Translations under genes and position numbers: made by a program
Shown: positions 17,442 to 25,455 of the stretch, piece after piece
How positions within the stretch are numbered: the first letter of the stretch is position 1
How the letters are laid out: the number at the start of each line of letters is the position of its first letter
Assembly: GCA_963741405.1 (NCBI GenBank)
Contig: CAVUHX010000038.1
Coordinates: forward strand, 62,001 to 126,000
Source: Roseiarcus sp963741405
Lineage (GTDB): Bacteria; Pseudomonadota; Alphaproteobacteria; Rhizobiales; Beijerinckiaceae
Direction: 5' to 3'
Length of the DNA stretch: 64,000 bases
Notes under the pieces: model-generated
What the model saw: only the letters and a program-made list of their open reading frames with translations
Told to the model about the DNA's origin: nothing
The model's database searches: none

Positions 17442-18914
17442 ATGAGTGAATCCGTTTGGGCCTATCGTACGGCGGGCGAACTCGCCGAAGCTTTGCAGGC
17501 GCGGCGGGTCTCGGCGCTCGAACTGACCGATTCTTTCATCGCCCGGATCGAAGCTCTCGACGTCGAGCTGAACGCTGTTCCGGTGCGTGATTTTGCGCGC
17601 GCCCGGGAGGCCGCGCGCAAGGCCGATGCGGCGCTGGCGAGCGGCGAGCGCCTGCCGCTGCTCGGCGTGCCGGTGACGATCAAGGAATCCTACAATATCG
17701 CCGGATTGCCGACCCATTGGGGCATACCCCAGTTCAAGGACTTCATCGCCGAGGAGGACGCGCTCGCGGTGGCGCGGCTGAAGGCTGCCGGCGCAGTCGT
17801 TCTCGGCAAGACCAATGTGCCTCTCGGCCTCGACGACTGCCAGAGCTACAACGACATTCACGGGACGACCAACAATCCCTGGGATAGGACGCGGTCGCCG
17901 GGCGGCTCTTCGGGCGGATCGTCTGCCGCGCTTGCGGCAGGCTTCGGGCCTCTGTCGCTCGGTTCCGACATCGGCGGCTCGCTGCGCGTTCCGGCGCATT
18001 TCTGCGGGATATGCGCGCACAAGCCGACCTTTGGCCTTGTCGCCTCGCGCGGTCACGCGCCGCCGGGCCTGCCGGCGTGGGCAGGCGGGAGTGTGAGTGA
18101 CCTGGCCGTCATCGGCCCGATGGCCCGCTCGGTCGACGACCTCGTCCTGGCGCTCGACATCATCGCCGGTCCGGACGAGACGAAGGACGGGCGCGCCTAC
18201 CGCCTGTCCCTGCCGCCGGCGCGGGGCGAGGCACTGGCCGACTTCCGTGTCCTCGTCATCGCCGAGCACCCGCTTCTGCCGACGTCGGCTGCGGTCGGCG
18301 CAGCGCTTGACCGCCTTTCGAAACAGCTCGTCGCCGCCGGCGCCGCTGTCAGGCAGGAGACGCCGCTCCTTCCCGATCTCGCGACGTCGGCAAAATTGTA
18401 CGTCAAGCTCCTCAACGCCGTTCTGTCCGCCGGAATGCCGGCCGACCGATATCAGGAGGAGCGGATCGCCGCGGAGAGCATTCCGGCCGCTGACCAGAGC
18501 CTCGTCGCGGAGCTGATGCGCGGGGCGCTCATGAGTCACAGGGACTGGCTGCGGGCCGATTTCGCGCGCCAGGGGCTGAAACAGAAATGGCGCACCCTGT
18601 TCCGGGACTTTGATGTGGTCCTCTGTCCGGTGGCCCCAACGACCGCTTTTCCGCACGATCATTCCGAGCCTCAGACCGACCGCACGCTCGTCGTCGACGG
18701 GAAGGATTTTCCCTATCTGCAGCAACTGGCCTGGGCCGATCCCGCGACGACCTTCGGCCTGCCGGCGACCGTCGTTCCCATTGGGATCATGGATGGCCTG
18801 CCGGTCGGCATGCAGATCATCGGCCCCGAATACGAAGACAGGACGACGCTCGCCTTCGCGGGGCTGGTCGAGCGTGCGTTCGGCGGGTTCACTCCGCCGC
18901 CTGGCTATGTCTGA
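17442..18914 (+). CDS. Amidase-signature family hydrolase
   Basis: A 490-residue amidase. The Ser-cisSer-Lys triad is visible: Lys81 in PVTIKESYN, the cis-Ser Ser156 in RSPGGSSGGSSAAL and the nucleophile Ser180 in SDIGGSLRVPA, with the 24-residue spacing usual for the family. It hydrolyses an amide bond in the cytoplasm; such family members act on diverse small amides and cannot be assigned a substrate by sequence alone. The gene starts 52 bases after the repaired end of the patatin-like gene on the same strand, which would fit co-transcription. Length and motif order are normal and nothing is missing. Confidence 0.9.
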   Translation: MSESVWAYRTAGELAEALQARRVSALELTDSFIARIEALDVELNAVPVRDFARAREAARKADAALASGERLPLLGVPVTIKESYNIAGLPTHWGIPQFKDFIAEEDALAVARLKAAGAVVLGKTNVPLGLDDCQSYNDIHGTTNNPWDRTRSPGGSSGGSSAALAAGFGPLSLGSDIGGSLRVPAHFCGICAHKPTFGLVASRGHAPPGLPAWAGGSVSDLAVIGPMARSVDDLVLALDIIAGPDETKDGRAYRLSLPPARGEALADFRVLVIAEHPLLPTSAAVGAALDRLSKQLVAAGAAVRQETPLLPDLATSAKLYVKLLNAVLSAGMPADRYQEERIAAESIPAADQSLVAELMRGALMSHRDWLRADFARQGLKQKWRTLFRDFDVVLCPVAPTTAFPHDHSEPQTDRTLVVDGKDFPYLQQLAWADPATTFGLPATVVPIGIMDGLPVGMQIIGPEYEDRTTLAFAGLVERAFGGFTPPPGYV

Positions 18915-19078
18915 GCAGATTTGAACGAACCGCGCCTAACTTCTTCGGAAGGTACCGCGCACCCTGGGCGGCGAGACGACGCCGGCGCTCCGGCCGTGAG
19001 GCCGCCTTACGTCCGTCTTTTTGATGCGGAAATCTGACCGCATCGCTTTGCGGTGCAGGACAGCCGAAGGAGGAACGG

Positions 19079-20608
19079 ATGGCGGACGATCAAGCGGGGC
19101 CCGGCGGTCCCGATCTCACGCAGGGAATTGCGCTCGCCGAACTCGATGACGGCGGCAAGCGTCTCGGCCATGTCGGCGACGAGGCGGTGCTGGTCGTGCG
19201 CCGGGGCGCCGACGTCTTCGCGATCGGCGCTGCTTGCACCCACTATCATGCGCCCCTCGCCGAGGGGCTTGTCGTCGACGAAATGGTGCGCTGCCCCTGG
19301 CACCACGCCTGCTTTGACCTTCGGACGGGCGAGGCCTTGCGCGCGCCGGCCTTCGACCCAGTCGCCTGCTGGCGGGTCGAGCAGCACGACGGCAAGATTT
19401 TCGTTCGCGAGAAGCGGGCCCCGACGGCGGCGCCGCGTCGCGCCGCGGCCGGCGCGCCGAATAAAATCGTGATCGTCGGCGGCGGCGCCGCCGGGTTCGC
19501 CGCCGCGGACATGCTTCGGCGGCAAGATTACCAGGGCGAAATCGTGATGCTGAGCAGCGACAAGTCCCCGCCGGTCGACCGTCCGAACCTGTCCAAGGAC
19601 TATCTCGCCGGCAGCGCCCCGGAGGAGTGGGTGCCGCTCCGCGCCGACAGTTTCTATGCCGACAACGCCATCGACCTTCGCCTCGGCGCGACCGTCGCCG
19701 GCATCGATGTCCGCACACACGAAGCAGCGCTCGCCGGCGGCGAAAAAATTCCATTCGATCGGCTTCTGCTGGCGACCGGCGCAGAACCGGTGCGCCCGTC
19801 GATCCCGGGCGCAAAGCCATCCGACGTGCTCGTGCTGCGCTCGCTCAGCGATTGCCGGGCGATCATCGAACGCGCGAAATCAGCGCGGCGGGCGGTCGTG
19901 CTCGGCGCGAGCTTCATTGGCCTCGAAGTCGCGGCGGCGTTGCGGGCAAGGAACATCGAAGTCCATGTCGTCGCGCCGGAGGAGCGTCCGATGGAGCGCG
20001 TCCTCGGGCGCGAATTCGGCGCGTTCATCCGCGCGCTGCACGAAGAGCATGGGGTCGTCTTCCACCTGCAAGAAACCGCGAGGGCAATCGAAGGCGGAAA
20101 GGTGCGGCTATCGGGCGGCAGCGTGCTCGAGACCGATCTGATCGTCGCCGGCCTCGGCGTGCGCCCGCGCGTCGACCTCGCCGAGAGGGCGGGCCTCAAT
20201 GTCGACCGGGGCGTCGTCGTCGACGCCCATCTCGAAACGAGTGCGCAGGGAATTTTCGCCGCCGGCGACATTGCGCGCTGGCCGGATCAGCTGACCGGCG
20301 AGGCCATTCGCGTCGAGCATTGGGTCGTGGCGGAGCGCCAGGGACAGATCGCGGCGCTGAACATGATCGGCGAGCGCGAGCGGTTCGCCGTGGCGCCGTT
20401 CTTCTGGAGCCAGCACTACGACGTTCCGATCAACTACGTCGGCCATGCCGAAAGCTGGGACCAGCTCGCCTTCGAGGGAGACATCGCGGGCAGGGATTGT
20501 CTGGTGCGCTTTCTGCGCGCGGGACGCACGCTCGCCGTGGCGTCGATCTTCCGCGACGTTCAGAGCCTGGAAGCCGAAGTGAGCTTCGAGAGGGGCGCGA
20601 TGGGCTGA
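19079..20608 (+). CDS. Rieske domain-FAD pyridine nucleotide reductase fusion
   Basis: A 509-residue fusion. Residues 15-110 form a Rieske [2Fe-2S] domain with C53-T-H55 and C72-P-W-H75. From about residue 128 an FAD/NAD(P) reductase follows: the FAD dinucleotide motif IVIVGGGAAGFAAA, the NAD motif VVLGASFIGLEVAAAL, and the FAD-contact IFAAGDIA. A C-terminal reductase domain ends the protein. This order matches bacterial relatives of AIFM3 and Rieske-type ferredoxin reductases. It could pass electrons from NAD(P)H to a Rieske-dependent oxygenase or to another carrier; no oxygenase is adjacent. A strong ribosome site (AAGGAGG) precedes the ATG. The gene stands alone between intergenic regions. 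Confidence 0.9.
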   Translation: MADDQAGPGGPDLTQGIALAELDDGGKRLGHVGDEAVLVVRRGADVFAIGAACTHYHAPLAEGLVVDEMVRCPWHHACFDLRTGEALRAPAFDPVACWRVEQHDGKIFVREKRAPTAAPRRAAAGAPNKIVIVGGGAAGFAAADMLRRQDYQGEIVMLSSDKSPPVDRPNLSKDYLAGSAPEEWVPLRADSFYADNAIDLRLGATVAGIDVRTHEAALAGGEKIPFDRLLLATGAEPVRPSIPGAKPSDVLVLRSLSDCRAIIERAKSARRAVVLGASFIGLEVAAALRARNIEVHVVAPEERPMERVLGREFGAFIRALHEEHGVVFHLQETARAIEGGKVRLSGGSVLETDLIVAGLGVRPRVDLAERAGLNVDRGVVVDAHLETSAQGIFAAGDIARWPDQLTGEAIRVEHWVVAERQGQIAALNMIGERERFAVAPFFWSQHYDVPINYVGHAESWDQLAFEGDIAGRDCLVRFLRAGRTLAVASIFRDVQSLEAEVSFERGAMG

Positions 20609-20671
20609 GCGCGTTGCTGTTCGGTTAGCTCGGCCCTCAGGACGAGGCGGAGATCAGGGGATTGGCATGCG

Positions 20672-21181
20672 CTACGCAGCAGGGGCGGGAACCCCGAGCG
20701 CGGCCGCGATCTGGCCGAGCGTCGCCTTTTCCGTGTCGCTCACCTGGACGCCGCCGAAGCCCAGGAAGCCGCCCTCGGACGACGCCTCCGCCACCGCCTG
20801 GGCGACGCCTGCGAGCCAGGTCTTGAAAGCGAGCGAATCGCCCGGCGCCTTCCCGTCGACTAGGGCCGACACGCCGCGCAACGCCTCGAGCGCTTTCGCC
20901 ATGATGTCGGCCGGCTTGGCGCCCATGAGCGCAGCCTTGAGGCCGTCCTGGGCCAGCGTCCGCCCTTCCGAAGTCTCGTAGTCGGCAGCGACCGCCTTGA
21001 CCAGCGCGTCCGCGCTCGGATCGGCCTTCGCCTGGAGCAGGGCGCGGGCGCTCGCCATGCTCTCTTTCAGCATGCCGAAGAGGCCGCTCGGATCGGCCGC
21101 CGATACGGCGATGCCGACGATCAGCGGGCTCTGAAGCAGCGATTTCCATTCGTCCGCGGTGAAGTCAGTCCTGGCCGCCAT
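20672..21181 (-). CDS. Conserved-looking cytoplasmic protein of unknown function
   Basis: About 169 residues, helical and Ala-rich. It begins MAARTDFTADEWKSLLQSPLIVGIAVSAADPSG and ends with a Gly-rich turn, SEGGFLGFGGVQVSDTEKATLGQIAAALGV. There is no signal peptide, membrane segment or cysteine. The N-terminal pattern (EWKSLLQSPLIVGIAVSAADPSG, helical body, GFLGFGGV) suggests a real protein family but I cannot name it. The start at 21181 is supported by a GAGGG site about ten bases upstream; the frame is open further upstream but reads as non-coding. It is convergent with the Rieske-FAD gene. Confidence 0.65.
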   Translation of the reverse strand: MAARTDFTADEWKSLLQSPLIVGIAVSAADPSGLFGMLKESMASARALLQAKADPSADALVKAVAADYETSEGRTLAQDGLKAALMGAKPADIMAKALEALRGVSALVDGKAPGDSLAFKTWLAGVAQAVAEASSEGGFLGFGGVQVSDTEKATLGQIAAALGVPAPAA

Positions 21182-21253
21182 GATCGTCGTTCCCTCCTGG
21201 AACACAATCATACAGGATGATCCGCTTTTGTGACAGATCGACGGCGCATTTTT

Positions 21254-21280
21254 GGGGCGACGCGCGCTTCGCGTCGCCCC
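21254..21280. other. Perfect inverted repeat (hairpin)
   Basis: GGGGCGACGCG and CGCGTCGCCCC form an 11-bp perfect stem around a five-base loop. A run of five T's precedes it on the plus strand rather than following it, so it is not a classical terminator in either direction. It lies between the start of the gene at 21181 and the fragment at 21464. Confidence 0.6.
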
Positions 21281-21463
21281 CGATATCCTGTTTCTGGATG
21301 GAGGGTGCGGCAGACCGAGTTCGTCGATCGCCATCTTATAGTCGCTGCGCAGCACCAGCAGAGGTCATGCCGAGCTCCCGCCGGCGAGGCGCGCCGCAGC
21401 GAGCGCGAGCAGGCGCCGCTTTGCCGACGGCGTTTCAGCGGCCTTCGACGCGCCCGCCATCGT

Positions 21464-21649
21464 GGGGGCATTCCCTTCTATCGGCTTCCCGAAGTCCTGC
21501 GGGATCACCCCGAGCTCAAAGAGGTCGGCTGCCGGCTCAGTCTCACGGACAGCTTCCCCTTCGTCAGGCTTCCGCTTTGGGATGAGGAGGAGCGTCGGAT
21601 GGTGTCGTTCGGGGAGGCGTGGGCGTCGTGGCGCGCTGCCTCTCGATAG
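21464..21649 (+). pseudogene. C-terminal fragment of a desaturase-like protein
   Basis: About 60 residues that read like the end of a real protein: IPFYRLPEVLRDHPELKE, then LSLTDSFPFVRLPLWDEEERRMVSF. This resembles the C-terminus of membrane fatty-acid desaturases, where a PFYRLP segment follows the last His box. Nothing upstream in any frame continues the protein; the preceding in-frame codon context is Arg-rich. It looks like a remnant after deletion of the 5' part. The family assignment is tentative. Confidence 0.35.
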
Positions 21650-22013
21650 ACTGGGCGCGGGGAAGACGCCGTCAAATCCTCCATCGCGAAGGCCTGACTG
21701 CAGGTTCCATCGGTCCGCGACTCCGGACCGGGCGGGGGATTTCCCGGGGCCTGAATGTCTGGCTTTCGCCTTTACGATCCTCTGGTCCTTTCGCCGCTGG
21801 AATCGCGTCCGCAATATCGAGGCGGGCGATATTGGGACAACGCCGCTCTCAGGCGTCCCGCTCGACCGGATCCGGCTCGAACTGACGACGCCCTGACCGC
21901 CGGGCGGACCGGGTTGCCCGCCGCGCGCGATCGTGCATTCTATCGCCGAGCCGTGCGCCTTCAGGAACAATCGCGCCCGGCCTAGCGAGCCCCTGAGGAA
22001 AGCCGGGCCGACA
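21650..22013. other. Intergenic region before the RraA-like operon
   Basis: No gene that I can support. A short stretch ending near 21896 (RNIEAGDIGTTPLSGVPLDRIRLELTTP in one plus-strand frame) has protein-like composition and may be a second decayed fragment, but it has no start and no recognisable family. Confidence 0.3.
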
Positions 22014-22715
22014 ATGATCGATGATCCGCCTCCTCTGACTTTGGCGACGAGAGTCGAACGACCGTCGGTCGAGGAGGTCGCGCAATTTCGCGGCGCGCCG
22101 ACGAGCTTCGTCGTCGACGCGCTGGGGGGCGTCGGCGCGCTCGACTGGCGCATCAAGCCCGTGACGGGCATCGCGCTGGTCGGCGTCGCGCTGACCTGCG
22201 ACTGCGGGCCAAACGACAATCTCGCTCTGGCCGCCGCGGTCGCGCAAAGCGAGCCCGGCGACGTCATCGTAGCTGCGACGGGCGGCTTCACGGGGGCCGC
22301 GGTGGTCGGCGATCTCCTGCTTGGCATCGCCAGGAATCGCGGCGTCGTCGGCTTCGTCACCGACGGCATGGTGCGCGACCTCGTCGACATTGAGGCGCTG
22401 GGGTTGGCCGTCTTTGCAATGGGCGTGACGCCCAATTCCCCGGGGCGGAGGGGGCCCGGAACCGTCGGCCTGCCAATCATCTGCGGTGGACGCGCCATCG
22501 CCTCTGGCGACATCATTGTCGCCGATCGGGATGGCGTCGTCGGCGTGCCGCGCGCATTGATCGGCGAGACGCTCGCCAATCTCGAGCGGGTTAGGGGCGC
22601 CGAAGCGGCGATGCTGGAGCGGGTGCGCGGCGGACTGAAGGACGTGCCCTTCGTTACGGCGCCCCAAGGAAGCCCGCGCGACGAAGGGGTGAGGGCGGCA
22701 GGAGACGAGGCATGA
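22014..22715 (+). CDS. RraA-like / 4-hydroxy-4-methyl-2-oxoglutarate aldolase family protein
   Basis: A 233-residue protein of the RraA-like fold. Family marks are TSFVVDALGGVGALD near the N-terminus, the central glycine loop (AATGGFTGAAVVGDLL), GVVGFVTDGMVRDL with the Arg-Asp pair used in the aldolases, and GDIIVADRDGVVGVP. Members are either class II pyruvate aldolases or inhibitors of RNase E. The catabolic neighbours favour an aldolase or related enzyme acting on an oxo-acid. The start at 22014 was chosen where the family alignment would begin; GAGGA lies 13 bases upstream. Its stop overlaps the next start by four bases (ATGA), so the two are translationally coupled. Confidence 0.8.
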   Translation: MIDDPPPLTLATRVERPSVEEVAQFRGAPTSFVVDALGGVGALDWRIKPVTGIALVGVALTCDCGPNDNLALAAAVAQSEPGDVIVAATGGFTGAAVVGDLLLGIARNRGVVGFVTDGMVRDLVDIEALGLAVFAMGVTPNSPGRRGPGTVGLPIICGGRAIASGDIIVADRDGVVGVPRALIGETLANLERVRGAEAAMLERVRGGLKDVPFVTAPQGSPRDEGVRAAGDEA

Positions 22716-23569
22716 TCGATTTTCCCGTCATCGATTCCCACATCCATCTCCTCGGCCAGGAGCGGTTCGGTTATTCCTGGGCGGATGGCGCGCCGTCGCT
22801 GAAGCGAGACTGGACGCCCGACGATCTCGCCGCCTGCGCGAAGCCTTATCAGGTCGAAGGCTTTGTTTTCGTCGAGGTCGATGTCGACATGCCGCAATAT
22901 CTCGACGAGGCGGATTGGGTGCAGAGTCTGGCCGACCGCGACCGGCGAGTGATGGGTTGCGTCGCCTGCCTGCCGCTCGAGCGCGGCAAAGCGATCGAAA
23001 CGGAGATTGCCAGAATCGCGCGGCTTCCGGTCACGAGGGGCGTGCGTCGCCTGATCCAGAATCAGCCCGATCCCGATTATGTCCTGCAACCGGATTTTCT
23101 GGACGCGGTCAATCTGCTGCCGAAGTACAATCTTTCCTTCGACATATGCATTTTTCATCACCAGTTCCCCAACACGCTGGAGATGGTTCGCCGATGTCCC
23201 GAGGTCGCCTTTATCCTCGACCATATCGGCAAACCCGCGATCGCGGCGGGAGAGACCGAGCCGTGGAGCAGTCAAATCCGAGAATTGGCTTCTTATCCGA
23301 AGGTGGTCTGCAAGCTTTCCGGACTCACGACGGAAGCGGATCACAAGGCGTGGACCCGCGAACAGCTGCGCCCCTATATCGACCATGTCATCGACTGTTT
23401 CGGCGTCGATCGCATCCTCTATGGCGGGGACTGGCCTGTCTCCGAACTCGCCGGTCCCTACGTGTCCTGGCTCGAAGCGCTTGACTGGGCGACGTCGGGC
23501 TTTGGCCCACGGGAAAGGCGAAAGCTCTTCCGCGACAACGCGATCAAAGCGTACCGGCTGAACGCTTGA
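22712..23569 (+). CDS. Amidohydrolase-2 family TIM-barrel hydrolase (lactonase-like)
   Basis: A 285-residue metal-dependent hydrolase. The metal-binding His-x-His is in IDSHIHLLG, a central His pair in ICIFHHQFPN and LDHIGKP, and the catalytic Asp in ILYGGDWPVSEL. This architecture is that of predicted TIM-barrel hydrolases of the L-fuconolactonase / 2-pyrone-dicarboxylate lactonase group. It most likely opens a sugar-acid or aromatic-derived lactone. It overlaps both neighbours (four bases upstream, three bases downstream), so the three genes form a tight operon. The substrate is not deducible with certainty. Confidence 0.82.
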   Translation: MIDFPVIDSHIHLLGQERFGYSWADGAPSLKRDWTPDDLAACAKPYQVEGFVFVEVDVDMPQYLDEADWVQSLADRDRRVMGCVACLPLERGKAIETEIARIARLPVTRGVRRLIQNQPDPDYVLQPDFLDAVNLLPKYNLSFDICIFHHQFPNTLEMVRRCPEVAFILDHIGKPAIAAGETEPWSSQIRELASYPKVVCKLSGLTTEADHKAWTREQLRPYIDHVIDCFGVDRILYGGDWPVSELAGPYVSWLEALDWATSGFGPRERRKLFRDNAIKAYRLNA

Positions 23570-24738
23570 TGGACGCAGCGATCCTGCGCCGCAAGGGATA
23601 CAGTATCGCCGCGCTGCGCGAGCTTGCGCGCAATCGACTTCCGCGCATGGTTTTCGACATGGTGGACGGCGGCGCAGGCGATGAGATCACCATGCGACGC
23701 AACGAGGCGGCCCTCGCCGCAATCGAGTTTGCGCCGAGACTGCTCGCCGGCGCGCCGACGCGAGATCAGACGGTCGAACTCCTTGGCGTCAAACTGCCTT
23801 CGCCGGTCATCATCGGGCCGACTGGACTCGCGGGTCTCCTCTGGCCGCATGCTGAACTGGCGGCGGCGCGGGCGGCGGCGCGCTTTGGCACCATCTACAC
23901 GACGAGCCATGCGTCGACCTCGACGATCGAGGAGATCGGCGCGGCGGCGGCGGGTCCGAAGTGGATGCAGGTCTTTCTCTACAAGGATCGCGGGATCACC
24001 GCGGACTTTGCCGCCCGCGCGGCGGCGTCGGGTTACAAGGGACTTGTGCTCACCGTCGATAACCAGGTGACGGCGGGTCGGGATCGCGACGCCCGCAACG
24101 GAATGAGCTTTCCGCTGCGTCTGCGCTTCGGTAACCTCTTCGATTTCGCGGTGAGGCCGGGCTGGGCCCTGCGAATGGCGCAAACGCCGAACCCGACCTT
24201 CGTCAACTACGGAGCGCGTATCTCGATCGGCGCCTTCGGGACGTTGATGAACGAGCAACTCACGCCGGAGATCACCTGGAACGACGTCGACTGGTTGCGC
24301 AAATCGTGGCGCGGGCCAATGCTGATCAAGGGCCTCCTGCATCCCGATGAGGCGCGCGAAGCCGGCGAGCGCGGGCTCGACGCCATTATCGTATCCAACC
24401 ATGGCGGGCGCCAGCTCGACGGAGCCGTCAGTTCGATCGCCGCGTTACCGCCGATCGTCGATGCGCTCGGCGGCTCGATCCCGGTGCTGATCGATGGCGG
24501 ATTTCGTCGGGGCGTAGACGTCATCAAGGCGCTGGCGCTCGGAGCCCGGGCGGTGCTGATCGGCCGCCCGCATCTTTGGGGCGTCGCGTGCGCCGGCGAA
24601 GAGGGTGTTCTATGGACGCTCGAGCTTTACCGGCGCGAGATCGATCGCGCGCTTGCGCTCGGGAGTTGGGACTGCCTCGCCAAGCTTGACCGCACGATCT
24701 TGATCAATCCTGGCTCGATCGGGGCGCGGTTCGCTTAG
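23569..24738 (+). CDS. FMN-dependent alpha-hydroxy-acid dehydrogenase
   Basis: A 389-residue member of the lactate/mandelate dehydrogenase and glycolate oxidase family. The active-site signature SNHGGRQLDGAVS contains the catalytic His and the substrate-binding Arg. FMN phosphate contacts are in LIDGGFRRGVDVIKALALGARAVLIGRP, and the flavin-side Lys in GPMLIKGLL. It oxidises an (S)-2-hydroxy acid such as lactate or mandelate to the oxo acid, usually as a peripheral membrane enzyme feeding quinone. It is the last gene of the coupled operon with the RraA-like and lactonase-like genes. Its start overlaps the previous stop; a TTG one codon upstream is a poorer choice. Confidence 0.88.
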   Translation: MDAAILRRKGYSIAALRELARNRLPRMVFDMVDGGAGDEITMRRNEAALAAIEFAPRLLAGAPTRDQTVELLGVKLPSPVIIGPTGLAGLLWPHAELAAARAAARFGTIYTTSHASTSTIEEIGAAAAGPKWMQVFLYKDRGITADFAARAAASGYKGLVLTVDNQVTAGRDRDARNGMSFPLRLRFGNLFDFAVRPGWALRMAQTPNPTFVNYGARISIGAFGTLMNEQLTPEITWNDVDWLRKSWRGPMLIKGLLHPDEAREAGERGLDAIIVSNHGGRQLDGAVSSIAALPPIVDALGGSIPVLIDGGFRRGVDVIKALALGARAVLIGRPHLWGVACAGEEGVLWTLELYRREIDRALALGSWDCLAKLDRTILINPGSIGARFA

Positions 24739-24999
24739 CGCACCGCGCGCCCGGACTTCTCCGCGAGATACATCATGATCGCGCCCGACTCGAAGACGCT
24801 GATCGGCGCCCCGCCGTCTGCGGGCGCGTCGTCGACCATTGCCGGCATGCGATTGTTCGGGCCGATCTTCAGGAAGTCGTCCTTGAACTGGTCCCTTGCC
24901 GATGTTGGTGGGCACGATGGCGTAGGGCGCGCCGAGCTCTTCGAGCAGGATCGTGACCTTCTTGCCGTTCGGCGTCGGCCAGTAATGAAGATGAATCAT
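24735..24999 (-). pseudogene. Glutathione S-transferase, frameshifted and truncated
   Basis: The first 35 residues are a clear GST thioredoxin-fold start (MIHLHYWPTPNGKKVTILLEELG). After PTNIGKG the frame breaks. One base over it continues correctly (QFKDDFLKIGPNNRMPAMVDD, then ISVFESGAIMMYLAEKSG), including the cis-Pro and the Glu-Ser of the glutathione site. It then meets a stop after 88 residues, so the whole C-terminal helical domain (about 130 residues) is absent. The stop overlaps that of the convergent FMN enzyme gene. Truncation plus frameshift make this a dead gene, probably cut when the neighbouring operon or a deletion arrived. Confidence 0.8.
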
Positions 25000-25026
25000 G
25001 GCGGCCTCGTTCGGACTTGACCGAAA

Positions 25027-25305
25027 CTAGCAGCAAAGCGCCGACCCGCATGGGTCTGCGAGCGGCGAGGGGCGGACGCGCGTCGGCGCATTTGCGCCCC
25101 GGGATACGCCCCGCCTGTCGATTGGCGGCTTTGCCGATATCCGGCTTGCCGGCCTGTACCCGGCCCCGCCGGCGGTGACGCGGACAGCGGCGGCCGCGAG
25201 CAAGGTCCTCAGGGCCTGCGGCTCGACGTCGTCGGCTCTCATGACCGCGAGGACCAGCGAATCCTCGAGGAGTTCGTCGATGGTCGGACTGTGGCGCAGC
25301 GACAT
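25027..25305 (-). CDS. Small protein of unknown function, Rhizobiales type
   Basis: A 92-residue protein. The N-terminal half is well structured and protein-like (MSLRHSPTIDELLEDSLVLAVMRADDVEPQALRTLLAAAA). The C-terminal half is Arg/Pro/Ala-rich and may be disordered. AAGGA lies seven bases before the ATG. Proteins with the pattern HSPTIDEL...MRADxVEPxAL are, as I recall, widespread in Rhizobiales as short hypotheticals; I cannot name a role. It is divergent from the TetR gene, with the twin operators about 80-125 bases upstream, so it may be under that repressor. Confidence 0.6.
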   Translation of the reverse strand: MSLRHSPTIDELLEDSLVLAVMRADDVEPQALRTLLAAAAVRVTAGGAGYRPASRISAKPPIDRRGVSRGANAPTRVRPSPLADPCGSALCC

Positions 25306-25383
25306 GGCGCTTCCTTTCGGCGTTTATGACAAATGCCTCACGCCGCAGACGGAGCGCCGCCTAGTTGACTTCCGGCGCGAGGG

Positions 25384-25429
25384 GGTGTTACCGATCGGTA
25401 ATGCTCCATAGATACCGATCGGTAACACC
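25384..25429. promoter_or_regulatory. Twin TetR-type operators in a 17-bp inverted repeat
   Basis: GGTGTTACCGATCGGTA (25384-25400) and its exact reverse complement TACCGATCGGTAACACC (25413-25429) are separated by 12 bases. Each contains the 12-bp palindrome TACCGATCGGTA. A TTGACT at 25365-25370 is 17 bases before TTACCG, so the first operator would cover the -10 region of a rightward promoter. This is a typical autoregulatory arrangement for the TetR gene starting at 25456. Confidence 0.8.
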
Positions 25430-25455
25430 GGAGTCAAGACCCATGGGGAAAGAAG

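Noticed and set aside
17313..18725. 470-codon minus-strand frame opposite the amidase
   Set aside because: The plus strand carries a complete amidase with catalytic triad; the opposite frame has no recognisable features.
21254..21280. Intrinsic terminator
   Set aside because: A strong stem, but no T-run follows it on either strand.
21365..23386. 673-codon minus-strand frame across the RraA-like and lactonase-like genes
   Set aside because: It covers parts of two well-supported genes on the other strand and is Ser/Arg/Pro-rich.
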